Positions 17,435 to 25,839 of a stretch of DNA of 64,000 bases are shown here, in pieces. The notes beneath the pieces are model-generated. The model did no database searches, was not told where the DNA came from, and was given only the letters and a program-made list of their open reading frames with translations. The stretch comes from UBA3478 sp965662045 (GTDB lineage Bacteria; Bacteroidota; Bacteroidia; Flavobacteriales; Flavobacteriaceae), in contig CBFIGE010000007.1 of the NCBI GenBank assembly GCA_965662045.1, positions 68,245 to 132,244 on the forward strand, in the 5' to 3' direction. Numbering within the stretch: the stretch's first letter is position 1; every line of letters starts with the position of its first letter. The position numbers and the translations under genes are program-made.

Positions 17435-17997
17435 TTTTGTGTTATAAATTCACGGATGAGTTTTGTGCCATAACGGCTGCTTTTTTCAGGATGAAATTGA
17501 AATGCTGTAAAATTATTTTTTTGCAGTACAGCGCTGTAATTCAATCCATATTTACAACTAGCTTGTGTTTGCTCACAGATTTCAGCGTAATAACTGTGAA
17601 TCATATACACGTAACTATTGTGATATTTTCCAAATGACGAGCTCAGCGTATTCCATCCAATTTGAGGAACTTTTAGGTCTTGAAACTTTTTAACCTTGGC
17701 ATCAAAAACACCTAAACCTTTTACATTTCCTTCTTCGGTTTGATTACACATCAATTGCATGCCCAAACAGATGCCTAACACAGGTTGGCTCAGGTTTGTA
17801 ATCAGTTCAACTAAATCGTTTTTCTCTAGATTATTCATAGCCATTTGTGCATGCCCTACTCCAGGAAATATGACGCGGTCTGCACTTTTTATTTCATTTT
17901 TATTAGCGGATAGGGATGCCGAGTAGCCTAAACGCTGTAATGAAAATTGAATACTCTGTACATTACCTGAACCGTAATCTATAATGACAATTTTCAT
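17431..17997 (-). CDS. hisH: HisH, imidazole glycerol phosphate synthase glutaminase subunit
   Basis: A class I glutamine amidotransferase that supplies ammonia to HisF. The nucleophile Cys is in VLGICLGMQLM and the His-Glu pair in FQFHPEKSS. The N-terminus IVIIDYGSGNVQSIQFSL is typical of the family. At 188 residues it is slightly short but complete. It overlaps hisB and hisA by 4 bases each. Confidence 0.97.
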   Translation of the reverse strand: MKIVIIDYGSGNVQSIQFSLQRLGYSASLSANKNEIKSADRVIFPGVGHAQMAMNNLEKNDLVELITNLSQPVLGICLGMQLMCNQTEEGNVKGLGVFDAKVKKFQDLKVPQIGWNTLSSSFGKYHNSYVYMIHSYYAEICEQTQASCKYGLNYSAVLQKNNFTAFQFHPEKSSRYGTKLIREFITQK

Positions 17998-19124
17998 AAG
18001 CTTCCTTTGGTACTTGGTAAAATCATGTGATCTAAATCTCGCTTAACAGCCATTTTAATTGATTTAGCAAAGGCTTTAAAAATAGATTCGATTTTGTGAT
18101 GTTCATTTTCCCCCTCAGCTTTAAGATTAATGTTTGCTAAGGCGCCATCTGCGAATGATTTAAAAAAATGGTAAAACATTTCTGTAGGCATATCTCCTAC
18201 TTTCTCTCTTTTAAACGAAGCATCCCAAACAATCCAGCTACGACCACCAAAATCTATTGCAAACTGAGCCAGACAATCGTCCATGGGGAGGCAGTATCCA
18301 TAGCGTTCCACCCCTAGCTTATTACCCAATGCTTTTTTAAAGGCTTCTCCTAGTGCAATACCAGTATCTTCTATGGTGTGATGCTCGTCAACTTCGAGAT
18401 CACCATTTACTTCAATCTTCAAATTGCATTGACCGTGTTTGGCTAGTTGATCGAGCATATGGTCAAAAAACCCCAAACGCGTATTAATTGAAGAATGACC
18501 TTGTCCGTCAATGTCCAATTCTATAGAAATCTCAGTTTCCTTTGTATTTCTTTGATGACTTACAATTCGATGTTTACGTACTAAAAATTCATAGATTTCA
18601 GACCAAGAATTGGCGTTTAGTAAAATTTTATCGCTAATTATCTCTGTTTTATTAGCCAGTTCATCTTCACCAATAGGATTGTATTGGATTAAGATACCTT
18701 TACAGCCAAGGTTCAGGGCTAGTTCCATATCAGTTAGTCGATCTCCTATTACCAAGGAGTTGGCAATATCAAAATCACCTAAGAGATAGTGGTTTAATAG
18801 CCCAGTCTTAGGTTTTCTAGTGGACTTATTTTCTTTAGGAAAGCTTCGATCGATACAAATTTCTCTAAACTTTATTCCTTGATCTTTAAAGGTTTTGACC
18901 ATTAAATTTTGAACAGGCCAAAAGCTTTCTTCCGGAAATGAAGCTGTACCTAAACCGTCCTGATTTGTAATCATGACAAGTTCATAATCTTCGAGTGCGC
19001 AAATTTTTTTAAGGTTTTCGAAAACACTTTCAAAAAAATGTAATTTTTCAAAGCTGTCTATTTGATAGTCTTTAGGCTCTTTGATTAAGGTGCCGTCTCT
19101 GTCGAGAAATAGAAGTTTTTTCAT
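17994..19124 (-). CDS. hisB: HisB: bifunctional histidinol-phosphatase / IGP dehydratase
   Basis: A 376-residue two-domain protein. The N-terminal HAD phosphatase (about residues 1-165) has LFLDRDGTLIKEP (DxDxT) and MITNQDGLGT; the C-terminal IGP dehydratase has DEHHTIEDTGIALGEAF and NEHHKIESIFKAFAKS, the two manganese-binding His-rich motifs. It provides steps 6 and 8 of the pathway (IGP dehydration and histidinol-phosphate dephosphorylation). The HAD zinc-binding Cys/His loop of enterobacterial HisB is not obvious here. It overlaps hisDC and hisH by 4 bases each. Confidence 0.96.
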   Translation of the reverse strand: MKKLLFLDRDGTLIKEPKDYQIDSFEKLHFFESVFENLKKICALEDYELVMITNQDGLGTASFPEESFWPVQNLMVKTFKDQGIKFREICIDRSFPKENKSTRKPKTGLLNHYLLGDFDIANSLVIGDRLTDMELALNLGCKGILIQYNPIGEDELANKTEIISDKILLNANSWSEIYEFLVRKHRIVSHQRNTKETEISIELDIDGQGHSSINTRLGFFDHMLDQLAKHGQCNLKIEVNGDLEVDEHHTIEDTGIALGEAFKKALGNKLGVERYGYCLPMDDCLAQFAIDFGGRSWIVWDASFKREKVGDMPTEMFYHFFKSFADGALANINLKAEGENEHHKIESIFKAFAKSIKMAVKRDLDHMILPSTKGSL

Positions 19125-21457
19125 AAGCTTTGAAGTGTTTTAAGAAGTCTTTTATTTTCATCTTCGGTTCCCACGGTTATTCTGAGCATCCCCTGACATA
19201 AATGTAATTTAGATCTATTTCTTACCACAAAACCTCGATCAATTAATTCGTGATACAATTTATTGGGATAATCCACCTTTACCATTATAAAATTTGTTTC
19301 TGAGGGTAGTACTTGTTCAACGATAGAAAGCTTCGCTAATTCTTTGATCAAAATGTTTCTTTGATTAATAATTTGATCAACTTTGTTTTGAACAACTTCA
19401 ATCTGTCTTAATTGATCAATGGCTGCTTCTTGATTTAAACTACTGCAATTGTAAGGTGGCTTTAATTTAGATAAATAACTTATGGTTTGTGGATTCGATA
19501 TTAAGGCTCCTATTCGTGCTCCAGCAAGACCAAAAGCCTTTGACATGGTTCTACAAATCATAAGGTTTTTGTATTTGGAGATTAGCGCTATCGCACTGTT
19601 GTCTGAACTAAATTCAATATAAGCTTCGTCAATAAGAATCATGTGCTCAGTAGTTGCTATTAACTTTTCAAGCTCATCTAACTCAACTTTATTTGCGGTT
19701 GGATTGTTCGGATTACATATAATGCTCAGTCCAACCTTTTGATTTGAAGTATCCCAGTGCTGACTTGGAAAGCTAAAATCATTATTCAAGGGTATTTTTT
19801 CAACCTTAATATCGTTGAGCTCTGCAAGAATTTCATACATGCCATAAGTGGGATTTACAATTTGTATATTATGAACTGCAGGAGTACAAAAACCTCGCAT
19901 AACCAAGTCAAGAATTTCATCACTTCCGTTACCAATGAGCAGTTGATTTGGCGTTGTTTGTATATAGTCAGCTAGCAATGCCTTTAATTTTTTATGATGT
20001 GGATCTGGATACCTGTTATTTGGTGACTTATAAGGATTTTCATTGGCATCCAAAAAAGTGACTTCAGATGCAGTGCTGAAATCATCGCGTGCAGATTGAT
20101 ACGGTTGTAGTTCAATCAGGGATGGTTTTCCTGTTAATTCTATTGAATTTACTTCTTCTTCATCAAATTCTTCATCTTTGAGCGCTTCTAAACGATAGGT
20201 TACAGCCATTTTGTGTGCTTGTAAGCCTTCAGCGTCAGCCATGATCTCAATATCTGGACCTAGAGATCGAATACCACGTGCTTGAATCTTTTGGAAGGTT
20301 ATCGCTTTTTGAAAGGCATCTAAATTAACTCCGCTGTACTGTCTTGCATAGCCATTTGTAGGTAGGGTATGGTTTGTTCCAGAGGCGTAATCCCCTGCAC
20401 TTTCAGGAGTATAATCACCTATAAAAACAGAACCGGCATTTGTGCAATTTTCAACAAAATAGGATTCGTTTTCAACATTAATAATATAATGTTCTGGGGC
20501 GTAGGCGTTAATAAAATCGATTTGATCTTTCTCATCTTCGAGACAAACCGCAAAACTGTTTTTCAATGCAGCATTTATGACGTCTTGACGTTCTAACTTT
20601 TGGGTTTGTTCAGTTATATGCTTTTGAACCTTAGCTACGATCTTAGAAGAATGACATACTAAAACGACCTGGGAGTCTTTACCGTGTTCTGCCTGAGACA
20701 ATAAATCTGCCGCAACAAATACAGGGTTTGCACTTTGATCTGCTACCACCAAAAGTTCACTAGGTCCAGCCGGAATATCAATGGCCACTCCAAAGTTAAG
20801 TGCGTATTGTTTGGCTTTAGTTACGTATTGATTTCCAGGTCCAAAAATCTTAGAAACCTTAGGAATGCTTTCAGTTCCTAAAGCAAGGCCTGCGATAGCT
20901 TGAATGCCTCCAACAGTCATTACTGCGGTTACTCCACACAATTTGGCGGTATACAGAATTGCAGGATGAATTTGACCTTCTTTGTTTGGAGGAGTACACA
21001 GAATTATATTTTTACAACCTGCAATTTTAGCTGGAATAGCTAACATTAAAATAGTTGAAAAAAGCGGTGCACTTCCACCAGGGATATAAATTCCAACATT
21101 TTCAATCGGCTTTTTATCTTGCCAGCATTCTACACCATAGTCAGTATTAACTCTGATTTGTGCAGTTTTTTGGGCTTTGTGGAATTTATAGATGTTTTTA
21201 TAAGCTCTTTGTATGGCTCGTTGTAAAGAGGTGCTTATGGTGTCATTTTTGCTGTGTTCAAAATTTTTTAATTTAATTTTTGAAATTGAAACTCCATCAA
21301 ATTTTTGCGTATAATTTACAATTGCTTTATCACCGTGACTGTTAACCTCATTGAAGACTTCCGCTACAAGATCTTCTAAAGTAGAATCATCTAAAGCAGG
21401 TCTTTCACAAATTTCTTCCCATGAACTCCTCGAAGGATTTAGGTAGATTTTTTTCAT
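19121..21457 (-). CDS. hisD-hisC: HisD-HisC fusion: histidinol dehydrogenase / histidinol-phosphate aminotransferase
   Basis: One uninterrupted 778-residue ORF joins two enzymes normally encoded separately. Residues 1-425 are HisD: VGIYIPGGSAPLFST, GPGNQYVTKAKQY, the zinc ligands Q255/H258 (LSQAEHGKD), catalytic E322-H323 (YAPEH), D356 (ESAGDYASG) and H415 (GLQAHKMAV). After an acidic linker (KDEEFDEEEVNSIELTG, about 426-442), residues 445-778 are HisC, a type I PLP aminotransferase: LQPYQSARDDF, LDANENPY, ICNPNNPT, DEAYIEF and PLP Lys640 in TMSKAFGLAGARIG. Both halves look complete and all the catalytic residues I looked for are present. Between Met417 and the HisC block there is no in-frame ATG, GTG or TTG, so a separate HisC start is excluded. 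The neighbours hisG and hisB overlap by 4 bases. Confidence 0.92.
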   Translation of the reverse strand: MKKIYLNPSRSSWEEICERPALDDSTLEDLVAEVFNEVNSHGDKAIVNYTQKFDGVSISKIKLKNFEHSKNDTISTSLQRAIQRAYKNIYKFHKAQKTAQIRVNTDYGVECWQDKKPIENVGIYIPGGSAPLFSTILMLAIPAKIAGCKNIILCTPPNKEGQIHPAILYTAKLCGVTAVMTVGGIQAIAGLALGTESIPKVSKIFGPGNQYVTKAKQYALNFGVAIDIPAGPSELLVVADQSANPVFVAADLLSQAEHGKDSQVVLVCHSSKIVAKVQKHITEQTQKLERQDVINAALKNSFAVCLEDEKDQIDFINAYAPEHYIINVENESYFVENCTNAGSVFIGDYTPESAGDYASGTNHTLPTNGYARQYSGVNLDAFQKAITFQKIQARGIRSLGPDIEIMADAEGLQAHKMAVTYRLEALKDEEFDEEEVNSIELTGKPSLIELQPYQSARDDFSTASEVTFLDANENPYKSPNNRYPDPHHKKLKALLADYIQTTPNQLLIGNGSDEILDLVMRGFCTPAVHNIQIVNPTYGMYEILAELNDIKVEKIPLNNDFSFPSQHWDTSNQKVGLSIICNPNNPTANKVELDELEKLIATTEHMILIDEAYIEFSSDNSAIALISKYKNLMICRTMSKAFGLAGARIGALISNPQTISYLSKLKPPYNCSSLNQEAAIDQLRQIEVVQNKVDQIINQRNILIKELAKLSIVEQVLPSETNFIMVKVDYPNKLYHELIDRGFVVRNRSKLHLCQGMLRITVGTEDENKRLLKTLQSL

Positions 21458-22311
21458 ATGAACATTTTATCAATTGGACATATTAATATCCCTTGCGCTC
21501 CATTTTCTTTGAGCAAGTCAATAACATTCCAGAATTCATCTGTTTCGATAACGGTGTGAATTGAAACCCAAGACTTGTCTGCCAAAGGCATTACTGTTGG
21601 ACTTTTTATTCCAGGTAAAAGACCTGTTATTCGATCCAACTTATCCGCAGGAGCATTCATCAGTAAGTATTTAAACTTTTTTGCGCTTAGGACACCTCTA
21701 ATTCTAAAAAGTAATTGATTTAAAAGTTTCGCTCTCTGCTCATCAATAGATGGGGAACTGCACAAAACAGCCTCACTTTTTAAAATAGTTTTAATTTCCT
21801 TAAGGTTATTGTTGAATAAGGTGCTTCCACTGCTTACAATATCACATACAGCGTCTGCGAGTCCAATATTTGGGGCAATTTCAACAGAGCCGCTTATAAC
21901 ATGAATTTTGGCCTTTATTTGATGTTCTTTAAGGAACTTTTTGAGGGTGTTTGGGTAAGAGGTGGCAATACTCTTTGACTGAAGCTCAGAGACGTTCTCA
22001 ATATTACTTTGGTTTGGTACTGCTAGAGATACTCGACATTTTGAGAAGCCTAAATGTTCATTGACTACAATACCTTCTCCTTTTTCATGTAATAAATTTT
22101 CACCGATTACAGCGATATCTACGACGTTATCTAAAAGGTATCCAGGAATGTCGCTATTTCTCAAAAAAAACACTTCTAATGGAAAGTTAGAAGACGAAAC
22201 CTTAAGTTGATTTTGCCCGTTTTGAATTTCAATCCCACAATTTTTTAAAATTTGTAGAGACTCATCATGGAGTCTTCCACTCTTTTGTAATGCTAATCTT
22301 ATCTTTTTCAT
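21454..22311 (-). CDS. hisG: HisG, ATP phosphoribosyltransferase (long form)
   Basis: The first enzyme of the pathway, joining ATP and PRPP. At 285 residues it is the long form with a C-terminal ACT-like regulatory domain (from about 215, MPLADKSWVSIHTVIETDEFW), so it needs no HisZ and should be feedback-inhibited by histidine. Visible elements are LRLALQKSGRLHDESL at the start (IRLALQKSGRLHDES), DNVVDIAVIGENLL, and the PRPP loop VCDIVSSGSTLFNNNL. It follows the attenuator terminator by 6 bases and overlaps hisDC by 4 bases. Confidence 0.97.
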   Translation of the reverse strand: MKKIRLALQKSGRLHDESLQILKNCGIEIQNGQNQLKVSSSNFPLEVFFLRNSDIPGYLLDNVVDIAVIGENLLHEKGEGIVVNEHLGFSKCRVSLAVPNQSNIENVSELQSKSIATSYPNTLKKFLKEHQIKAKIHVISGSVEIAPNIGLADAVCDIVSSGSTLFNNNLKEIKTILKSEAVLCSSPSIDEQRAKLLNQLLFRIRGVLSAKKFKYLLMNAPADKLDRITGLLPGIKSPTVMPLADKSWVSIHTVIETDEFWNVIDLLKENGAQGILICPIDKMFI

Positions 22312-22317
22312 AGTAAT

Positions 22318-22354
22318 AAAAAAAACCCGTCTGTATTGGGTACAAACGGGTTTT
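22318..22354 (-). terminator. His attenuator: intrinsic terminator before hisG
   Basis: In the minus-strand RNA the arms AAAACCCGTTTGT and ACAGACGGGTTTT pair over 13 bp with one G-U pair, around the 7-nt loop ACCCAAT, and run into eight U residues. It ends 6 bases before the hisG start codon, where a simple end-of-operon terminator would not normally be placed in front of a same-strand operon with a leader. Together with the leader peptide and the competing arm it forms an attenuator. Confidence 0.88.
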
Positions 22355-22376
22355 GCGAATCGTTAAAACTCGTTTG
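22343..22376 (-). promoter_or_regulatory. His attenuator: antiterminator pairing
   Basis: CAAACGAGTTTT (22376-22365 in RNA order) pairs with AAAACCCGTTTG (22354-22343) over 11 of 12 positions, and the second segment is the 5' arm of the terminator. The first segment begins immediately after the leader stop codon. A ribosome at the stop covers it, so the terminator forms; a ribosome stalled on the His codons leaves it free, so the antiterminator forms and hisG is transcribed. Confidence 0.85.
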
Positions 22377-22412
22377 CTAAGTTATAATATGATGAATATG
22401 ACTTATTCTCAT
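22377..22412 (-). CDS. His operon leader peptide, 11 residues
   Basis: The peptide is MRISHIHHIIT followed by TAG. Three of its 11 residues are histidine, the feature of amino-acid attenuation leaders, and the rest are mostly isoleucine. Its start is 5 bases after the stop of the SPFH gene. The stop directly adjoins the antiterminator arm. Stalling at the His codons under histidine shortage would favour expression of the his operon. Too short for normal gene callers; role inferred from content and position. Confidence 0.85.
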   Translation of the reverse strand: MRISHIHHIIT

Positions 22413-22417
22413 TGGTA

Positions 22418-23233
22418 TTAATTGTTTCCTAGGATTAAAGGAAGTCCGTCTTTTGAAGAACCCACAATTATTATTTTGGAGTTTGGAGAATTAGACAATT
22501 GCAATGTTGCCTCAATTCCTTTATCTCTCAAAATTTTATCTGTGAGTGAGGCACTTAGTATTCGGTTTGCGTCAGCCTTACCCTGTGCTTCAATTCTCAG
22601 TTTTTCAGCCTCTTTCTCTGCAGTCACTAGTCTAAATTCATATTCTAAAGAAGCTTGTTCTTGGTTAAGTTTTCTTTCGATAGCCTCTCTAATAGGTTGT
22701 GGAAGTGTTACATCTCGAACAAGTATTTCGTTTAATTGAATATACTGATCGTCCACGATGTTTTTAGTTTCCTCATAAATCTCCTTTTGTATGGCATCTC
22801 TTTTACTAGAATAGAGTTGTTCAGGAGTGTATCGACCCACTACACTTCTAGCAGCTGAACGAATGGCAGGTAAAAGAATACGCTCTTTGTATTTCTCTGA
22901 TTTTTCTTGATGGAGTTTACCTAATGATTCATATTTAGGCTGAAACCAAGCAGAAGCATCTAACTGAATATCTAACCCGTTGGAGGATAACACCTTCATC
23001 GACTCGAAAACTTCTTGTTGTCTTACTTCATAGATATAAACCTTATTCCAAGGCATAATTAAATGAAATCCTTCCCCTAAAGGCGCTTCATCGGTTACTA
23101 CTCCACCACCAAATGTTCGATAGAGGACTCCTGCCTCTCCTGAACCTATAGTTAATGCTGATTTTGATACCACAATGAGCACAAAAAAGATGATTGCGGT
23201 AATTGGTAATACTAGTTTTGGTAATCTTTCCAT
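22418..23233 (-). CDS. SPFH/prohibitin-family membrane protein (HflC-like)
   Basis: A 271-residue protein anchored by one N-terminal membrane segment (LVLPITAIIFFVLIVVSKS), followed by the SPFH/band-7 domain (AGVLYRTFGGGVVTDEAPLG, then IRSAARSVVGRYTPEQLYS) and a coiled-coil-like region (EKEAEKLRIEAQGKADANRIL). It probably forms large ring-like membrane scaffolds that affect protease or lipid microdomain function. The gene lies 9 bases after fabG and directly before the his leader, so his transcription may include this gene's message or start within it. Confidence 0.88.
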   Translation of the reverse strand: MERLPKLVLPITAIIFFVLIVVSKSALTIGSGEAGVLYRTFGGGVVTDEAPLGEGFHLIMPWNKVYIYEVRQQEVFESMKVLSSNGLDIQLDASAWFQPKYESLGKLHQEKSEKYKERILLPAIRSAARSVVGRYTPEQLYSSKRDAIQKEIYEETKNIVDDQYIQLNEILVRDVTLPQPIREAIERKLNQEQASLEYEFRLVTAEKEAEKLRIEAQGKADANRILSASLTDKILRDKGIEATLQLSNSPNSKIIIVGSSKDGLPLILGNN

Positions 23234-23242
23234 TTTATATAA

Positions 23243-23992
23243 TTAAGTTAACATGCCTCCATCTACTAATAGAACTTGCCCTGTGATGTAAGAGGACATT
23301 TCTGATGCAAAAAATAAACAAGCATTTGCAATATCTTCTGTTGTTCCACCTCTTTTTAATGGAATTCCTTGTCTCCATTGGTCCACGACAGACTCGTCTA
23401 GTTTTGCGGTCATTTCAGTTTCAATGAATCCGGGTGCAATAACATTAGATCGGATATTTCTTGAGCCTAATTCAAGGGCTATTGATTTGGTAAAACCTAT
23501 AATACCCGCTTTTGAAGCAGCGTAATTTGCTTGACCAGCATTTCCTTTGACTCCAACGACAGAAGAGATATTAATAATACTGCCTTTACGTTGTTTCAGC
23601 ATGGTGCGTTGCACCGCTTTGGTCATATTAAAAACAGACTTTAAGTTTACATCTATAACATCATCAAAATCAGACTCTGACATACGCATTAGCAAATTGT
23701 CTTTAGTAATACCCGCATTATTAATCAAAACATCGATACTATCAAAATTGAGTAGTACGTCTTTGACTAATTGTTCGCAATTTTCCAAAACTGCCGCATT
23801 GCTCTTATACGCAAAAGCTTGAACTCCATACTCTGTTCGGAGATTGTTTTCTAATTCCTTGGCCGGGGCGTCACTTGAACTATATGTAAATGCAACGTTT
23901 GCACCACTTTTTGCAAATTCAACGGCTATCCCTTTTCCTATTCCTCTACTGCCACCCGTTAAAATGACATTTTTGCCCTCTAACATTTTCAT
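23243..23992 (-). CDS. fabG: 3-oxoacyl-[acyl-carrier-protein] reductase (FabG)
   Basis: An NADPH-dependent SDR reductase of fatty-acid elongation. The cofactor loop is VILTGGSRGIGKGIA, the NAG motif VLINNAGITKDNLL, and catalytic Ser-Tyr-Lys are in IINISSVVGVKGNAGQANYAASKAG. The C-terminal GQVLLVDGGM is also typical. At 249 residues it has the normal length. The start at 23992 overlaps the sucD stop by 4 bases, which supports that choice over the ATG at 23986. Part of the lipid synthesis run. Confidence 0.94.
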   Translation of the reverse strand: MKMLEGKNVILTGGSRGIGKGIAVEFAKSGANVAFTYSSSDAPAKELENNLRTEYGVQAFAYKSNAAVLENCEQLVKDVLLNFDSIDVLINNAGITKDNLLMRMSESDFDDVIDVNLKSVFNMTKAVQRTMLKQRKGSIINISSVVGVKGNAGQANYAASKAGIIGFTKSIALELGSRNIRSNVIAPGFIETEMTAKLDESVVDQWRQGIPLKRGGTTEDIANACLFFASEMSSYITGQVLLVDGGMLT

Positions 23993-24861
23993 GATAATAC
24001 TTCTTTTACCTTAAGACCTATCTCAGCAGGAGATTCCACCACATAAATTCCTTTTTCTCTCATGATTTTCTTTTTAGCTTGGGCAGTATCATCGCTACCA
24101 CCAACTATAGCTCCTGCGTGCCCCATTGTTCGACCTGCAGGTGCAGTTTCACCGGCAATAAATCCAATAACGGGTTTTGAACTTCCGCTTTCAGCATACC
24201 AATGAGCAGCATCTGATTCTAACTGTCCACCGATTTCTCCAATCATTACAACAGCTTCAGTTTCTTCATCTTCAATGAGCATTTTAAGTGCTTCTTTAGT
24301 GGTTGTTCCGATGATTGGATCTCCACCTATTCCTATGGCAGTTGAAACACCTAATCCTTGTCTCACCACTTGATCTGAAGCTTCATAGGTAAGTGTGCCA
24401 GATTTAGACACGATACCTACATTTCCTTTTTTAAAGACGAAACCAGGCATAATACCAACCTTAGCTTCTTCTGGAGTAATAACACCAGGGCAATTTGGTC
24501 CAACCAGAGTACAATCAAATTTTTTAATGTAGTCGTAAACCTTGACCATATCGGCAATGGGAATTCCTTCTGTTATGGCAATGATTACTTTTATACCTGC
24601 ATTTGCGGCTTCCATTATTGCATCAGCAGCAAAAGCTGGAGGCACAAATAAGATTGATGTATCAGCACCTTTTTTTTCTACGGCCTCTCGGACAGTGTTA
24701 AAAACAGGAAGCCCAAGATGATCTTGTCCACCTTTTCCAGGTGTTACTCCACCAACTAATTGGGTTCCGTAAGAAATCATTTGTTCGGCATGAAAGGTTC
24801 CTTCAGAACCTGTAAAGCCTTGAACTATAATTTTAGAATGTTTATTAACGAGTACGCTCAT
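23989..24861 (-). CDS. sucD: Succinyl-CoA synthetase alpha subunit (SucD)
   Basis: A CoA- and nucleotide-binding subunit of the TCA-cycle ligase that makes ATP or GTP with succinate. It shows the CoA-binding Rossmann loop IIVQGFTGSEGTFHAEQM, the phosphohistidine block MGHAGAIVGGSDDTAQAKK and TLVGPNCPGVI. I place the start at 24861 (MSVLVNKHSK), the family start, rather than the ORF ATG at 24879, which adds six atypical residues. It is 290 residues, the normal length. No sucC is in the window. Confidence 0.96.
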   Translation of the reverse strand: MSVLVNKHSKIIVQGFTGSEGTFHAEQMISYGTQLVGGVTPGKGGQDHLGLPVFNTVREAVEKKGADTSILFVPPAFAADAIMEAANAGIKVIIAITEGIPIADMVKVYDYIKKFDCTLVGPNCPGVITPEEAKVGIMPGFVFKKGNVGIVSKSGTLTYEASDQVVRQGLGVSTAIGIGGDPIIGTTTKEALKMLIEDEETEAVVMIGEIGGQLESDAAHWYAESGSSKPVIGFIAGETAPAGRTMGHAGAIVGGSDDTAQAKKKIMREKGIYVVESPAEIGLKVKEVLS

Positions 24862-24912
24862 GGTTGAAATTTGGCACAAAAATAGAACATGAAAGTTAAT
24901 TGTAGAACAATA

Positions 24913-25839
24913 TTACTTCTTTTTTAAGCCTTCTAAAAAATCAGGTAATTGTTTAATCGCAGCCTTTTGTTTTAAATTAACTCTATAAGGTACTGCAGGG
25001 TCTCCGGAATAGATTTTGTCGGGTGCTAATGATTTTGTCACTGCGGTTTGACCCAAAACCACCACATTGTTTCCAATTGTCACCCCACTGGTCACCCCTA
25101 CTTGCCCCCATAAAACACTGTTTTTTTGAATGGTTACGCATCCGGCGATACCACATTGTGCGGCAATAAGGCAATTTTCTTCAATTACGCAGTCATGACC
25201 GATTTGAATCTGATTGTCTAGTTTACTTCCACCTTTTATGATGGTGTTTGCTGTCACTCCTTTATCAATGCTACACAGTGCACCAATTTCAACATAATCT
25301 TCAATAATTAGCCCTCCGGCTGAATGCATCAACTGATAGTTGTTATTTTTATTATTGTAGTAGAAGGCATTGGAACCTAATACTGTTCCTGCCTGTACAA
25401 TTACATTTTTACCAATTTGAACACCGTCGTAAATAATTACGTTTGGATGTATAATGCTCCCAGCTCCTATTGCTACACCTTTACCAATGCTTACATTAGG
25501 CATTATTAGGGCAGAAGCATCAATACTATGTTGATTGTTTTGGAAGTGTGAATGAGGTTTATATCTTTTGAGAATCGCATTAAAAACTTGAAAGGGTTGA
25601 TCTGTAATCAATACAACCTTACCTTGAGGTACTTCTACTTCTTTATTAATTATGATTGCACTAGCTTTTGATTTCAGAGCCTTGTCGTAATACTTAGGAT
25701 GGTCTACGAATATAAGATCACCTTCATTGACATTATGAATTTCACTGACTCCCGTTAAGTTAATGGTACTGTCTCCCTTTAATGAGCAATTGAATTCTTC
25801 TGCTACGGAACGGCTTGAAAGTGCAGTGGGGAACTTCAT
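24913..25839 (-). CDS. Second LpxD-type hexapeptide acyltransferase (paralog)
   Basis: A 308-residue protein with an N-terminal LpxD-like uridine-binding domain (about 1-100) and a left-handed beta-helix of hexapeptide repeats, including VSIGKGVAIGAGSIIHPNVI and IEIGALCSIDKG-type strands. It resembles UDP-3-O-acylglucosamine N-acyltransferase but is shorter than the LpxD at 28580 and has a C-terminal Lys-rich tail. The same second copy between efp and sucD is common in flavobacteria. Whether it acts on lipid A or on another sugar nucleotide is unknown. It directly abuts efp (no gap). Confidence 0.85.
   Translation of the reverse strand: MKFPTALSSRSVAEEFNCSLKGDSTINLTGVSEIHNVNEGDLIFVDHPKYYDKALKSKASAIIINKEVEVPQGKVVLITDQPFQVFNAILKRYKPHSHFQNNQHSIDASALIMPNVSIGKGVAIGAGSIIHPNVIIYDGVQIGKNVIVQAGTVLGSNAFYYNNKNNNYQLMHSAGGLIIEDYVEIGALCSIDKGVTANTIIKGGSKLDNQIQIGHDCVIEENCLIAAQCGIAGCVTIQKNSVLWGQVGVTSGVTIGNNVVVLGQTAVTKSLAPDKIYSGDPAVPYRVNLKQKAAIKQLPDFLEGLKKK

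Noticed and set aside
22318..22354. Plain end-of-operon terminator for the SPFH gene
   Set aside because: Position 6 bases before hisG, the His-rich leader and the competing arm fit attenuation better; it may still serve both purposes.
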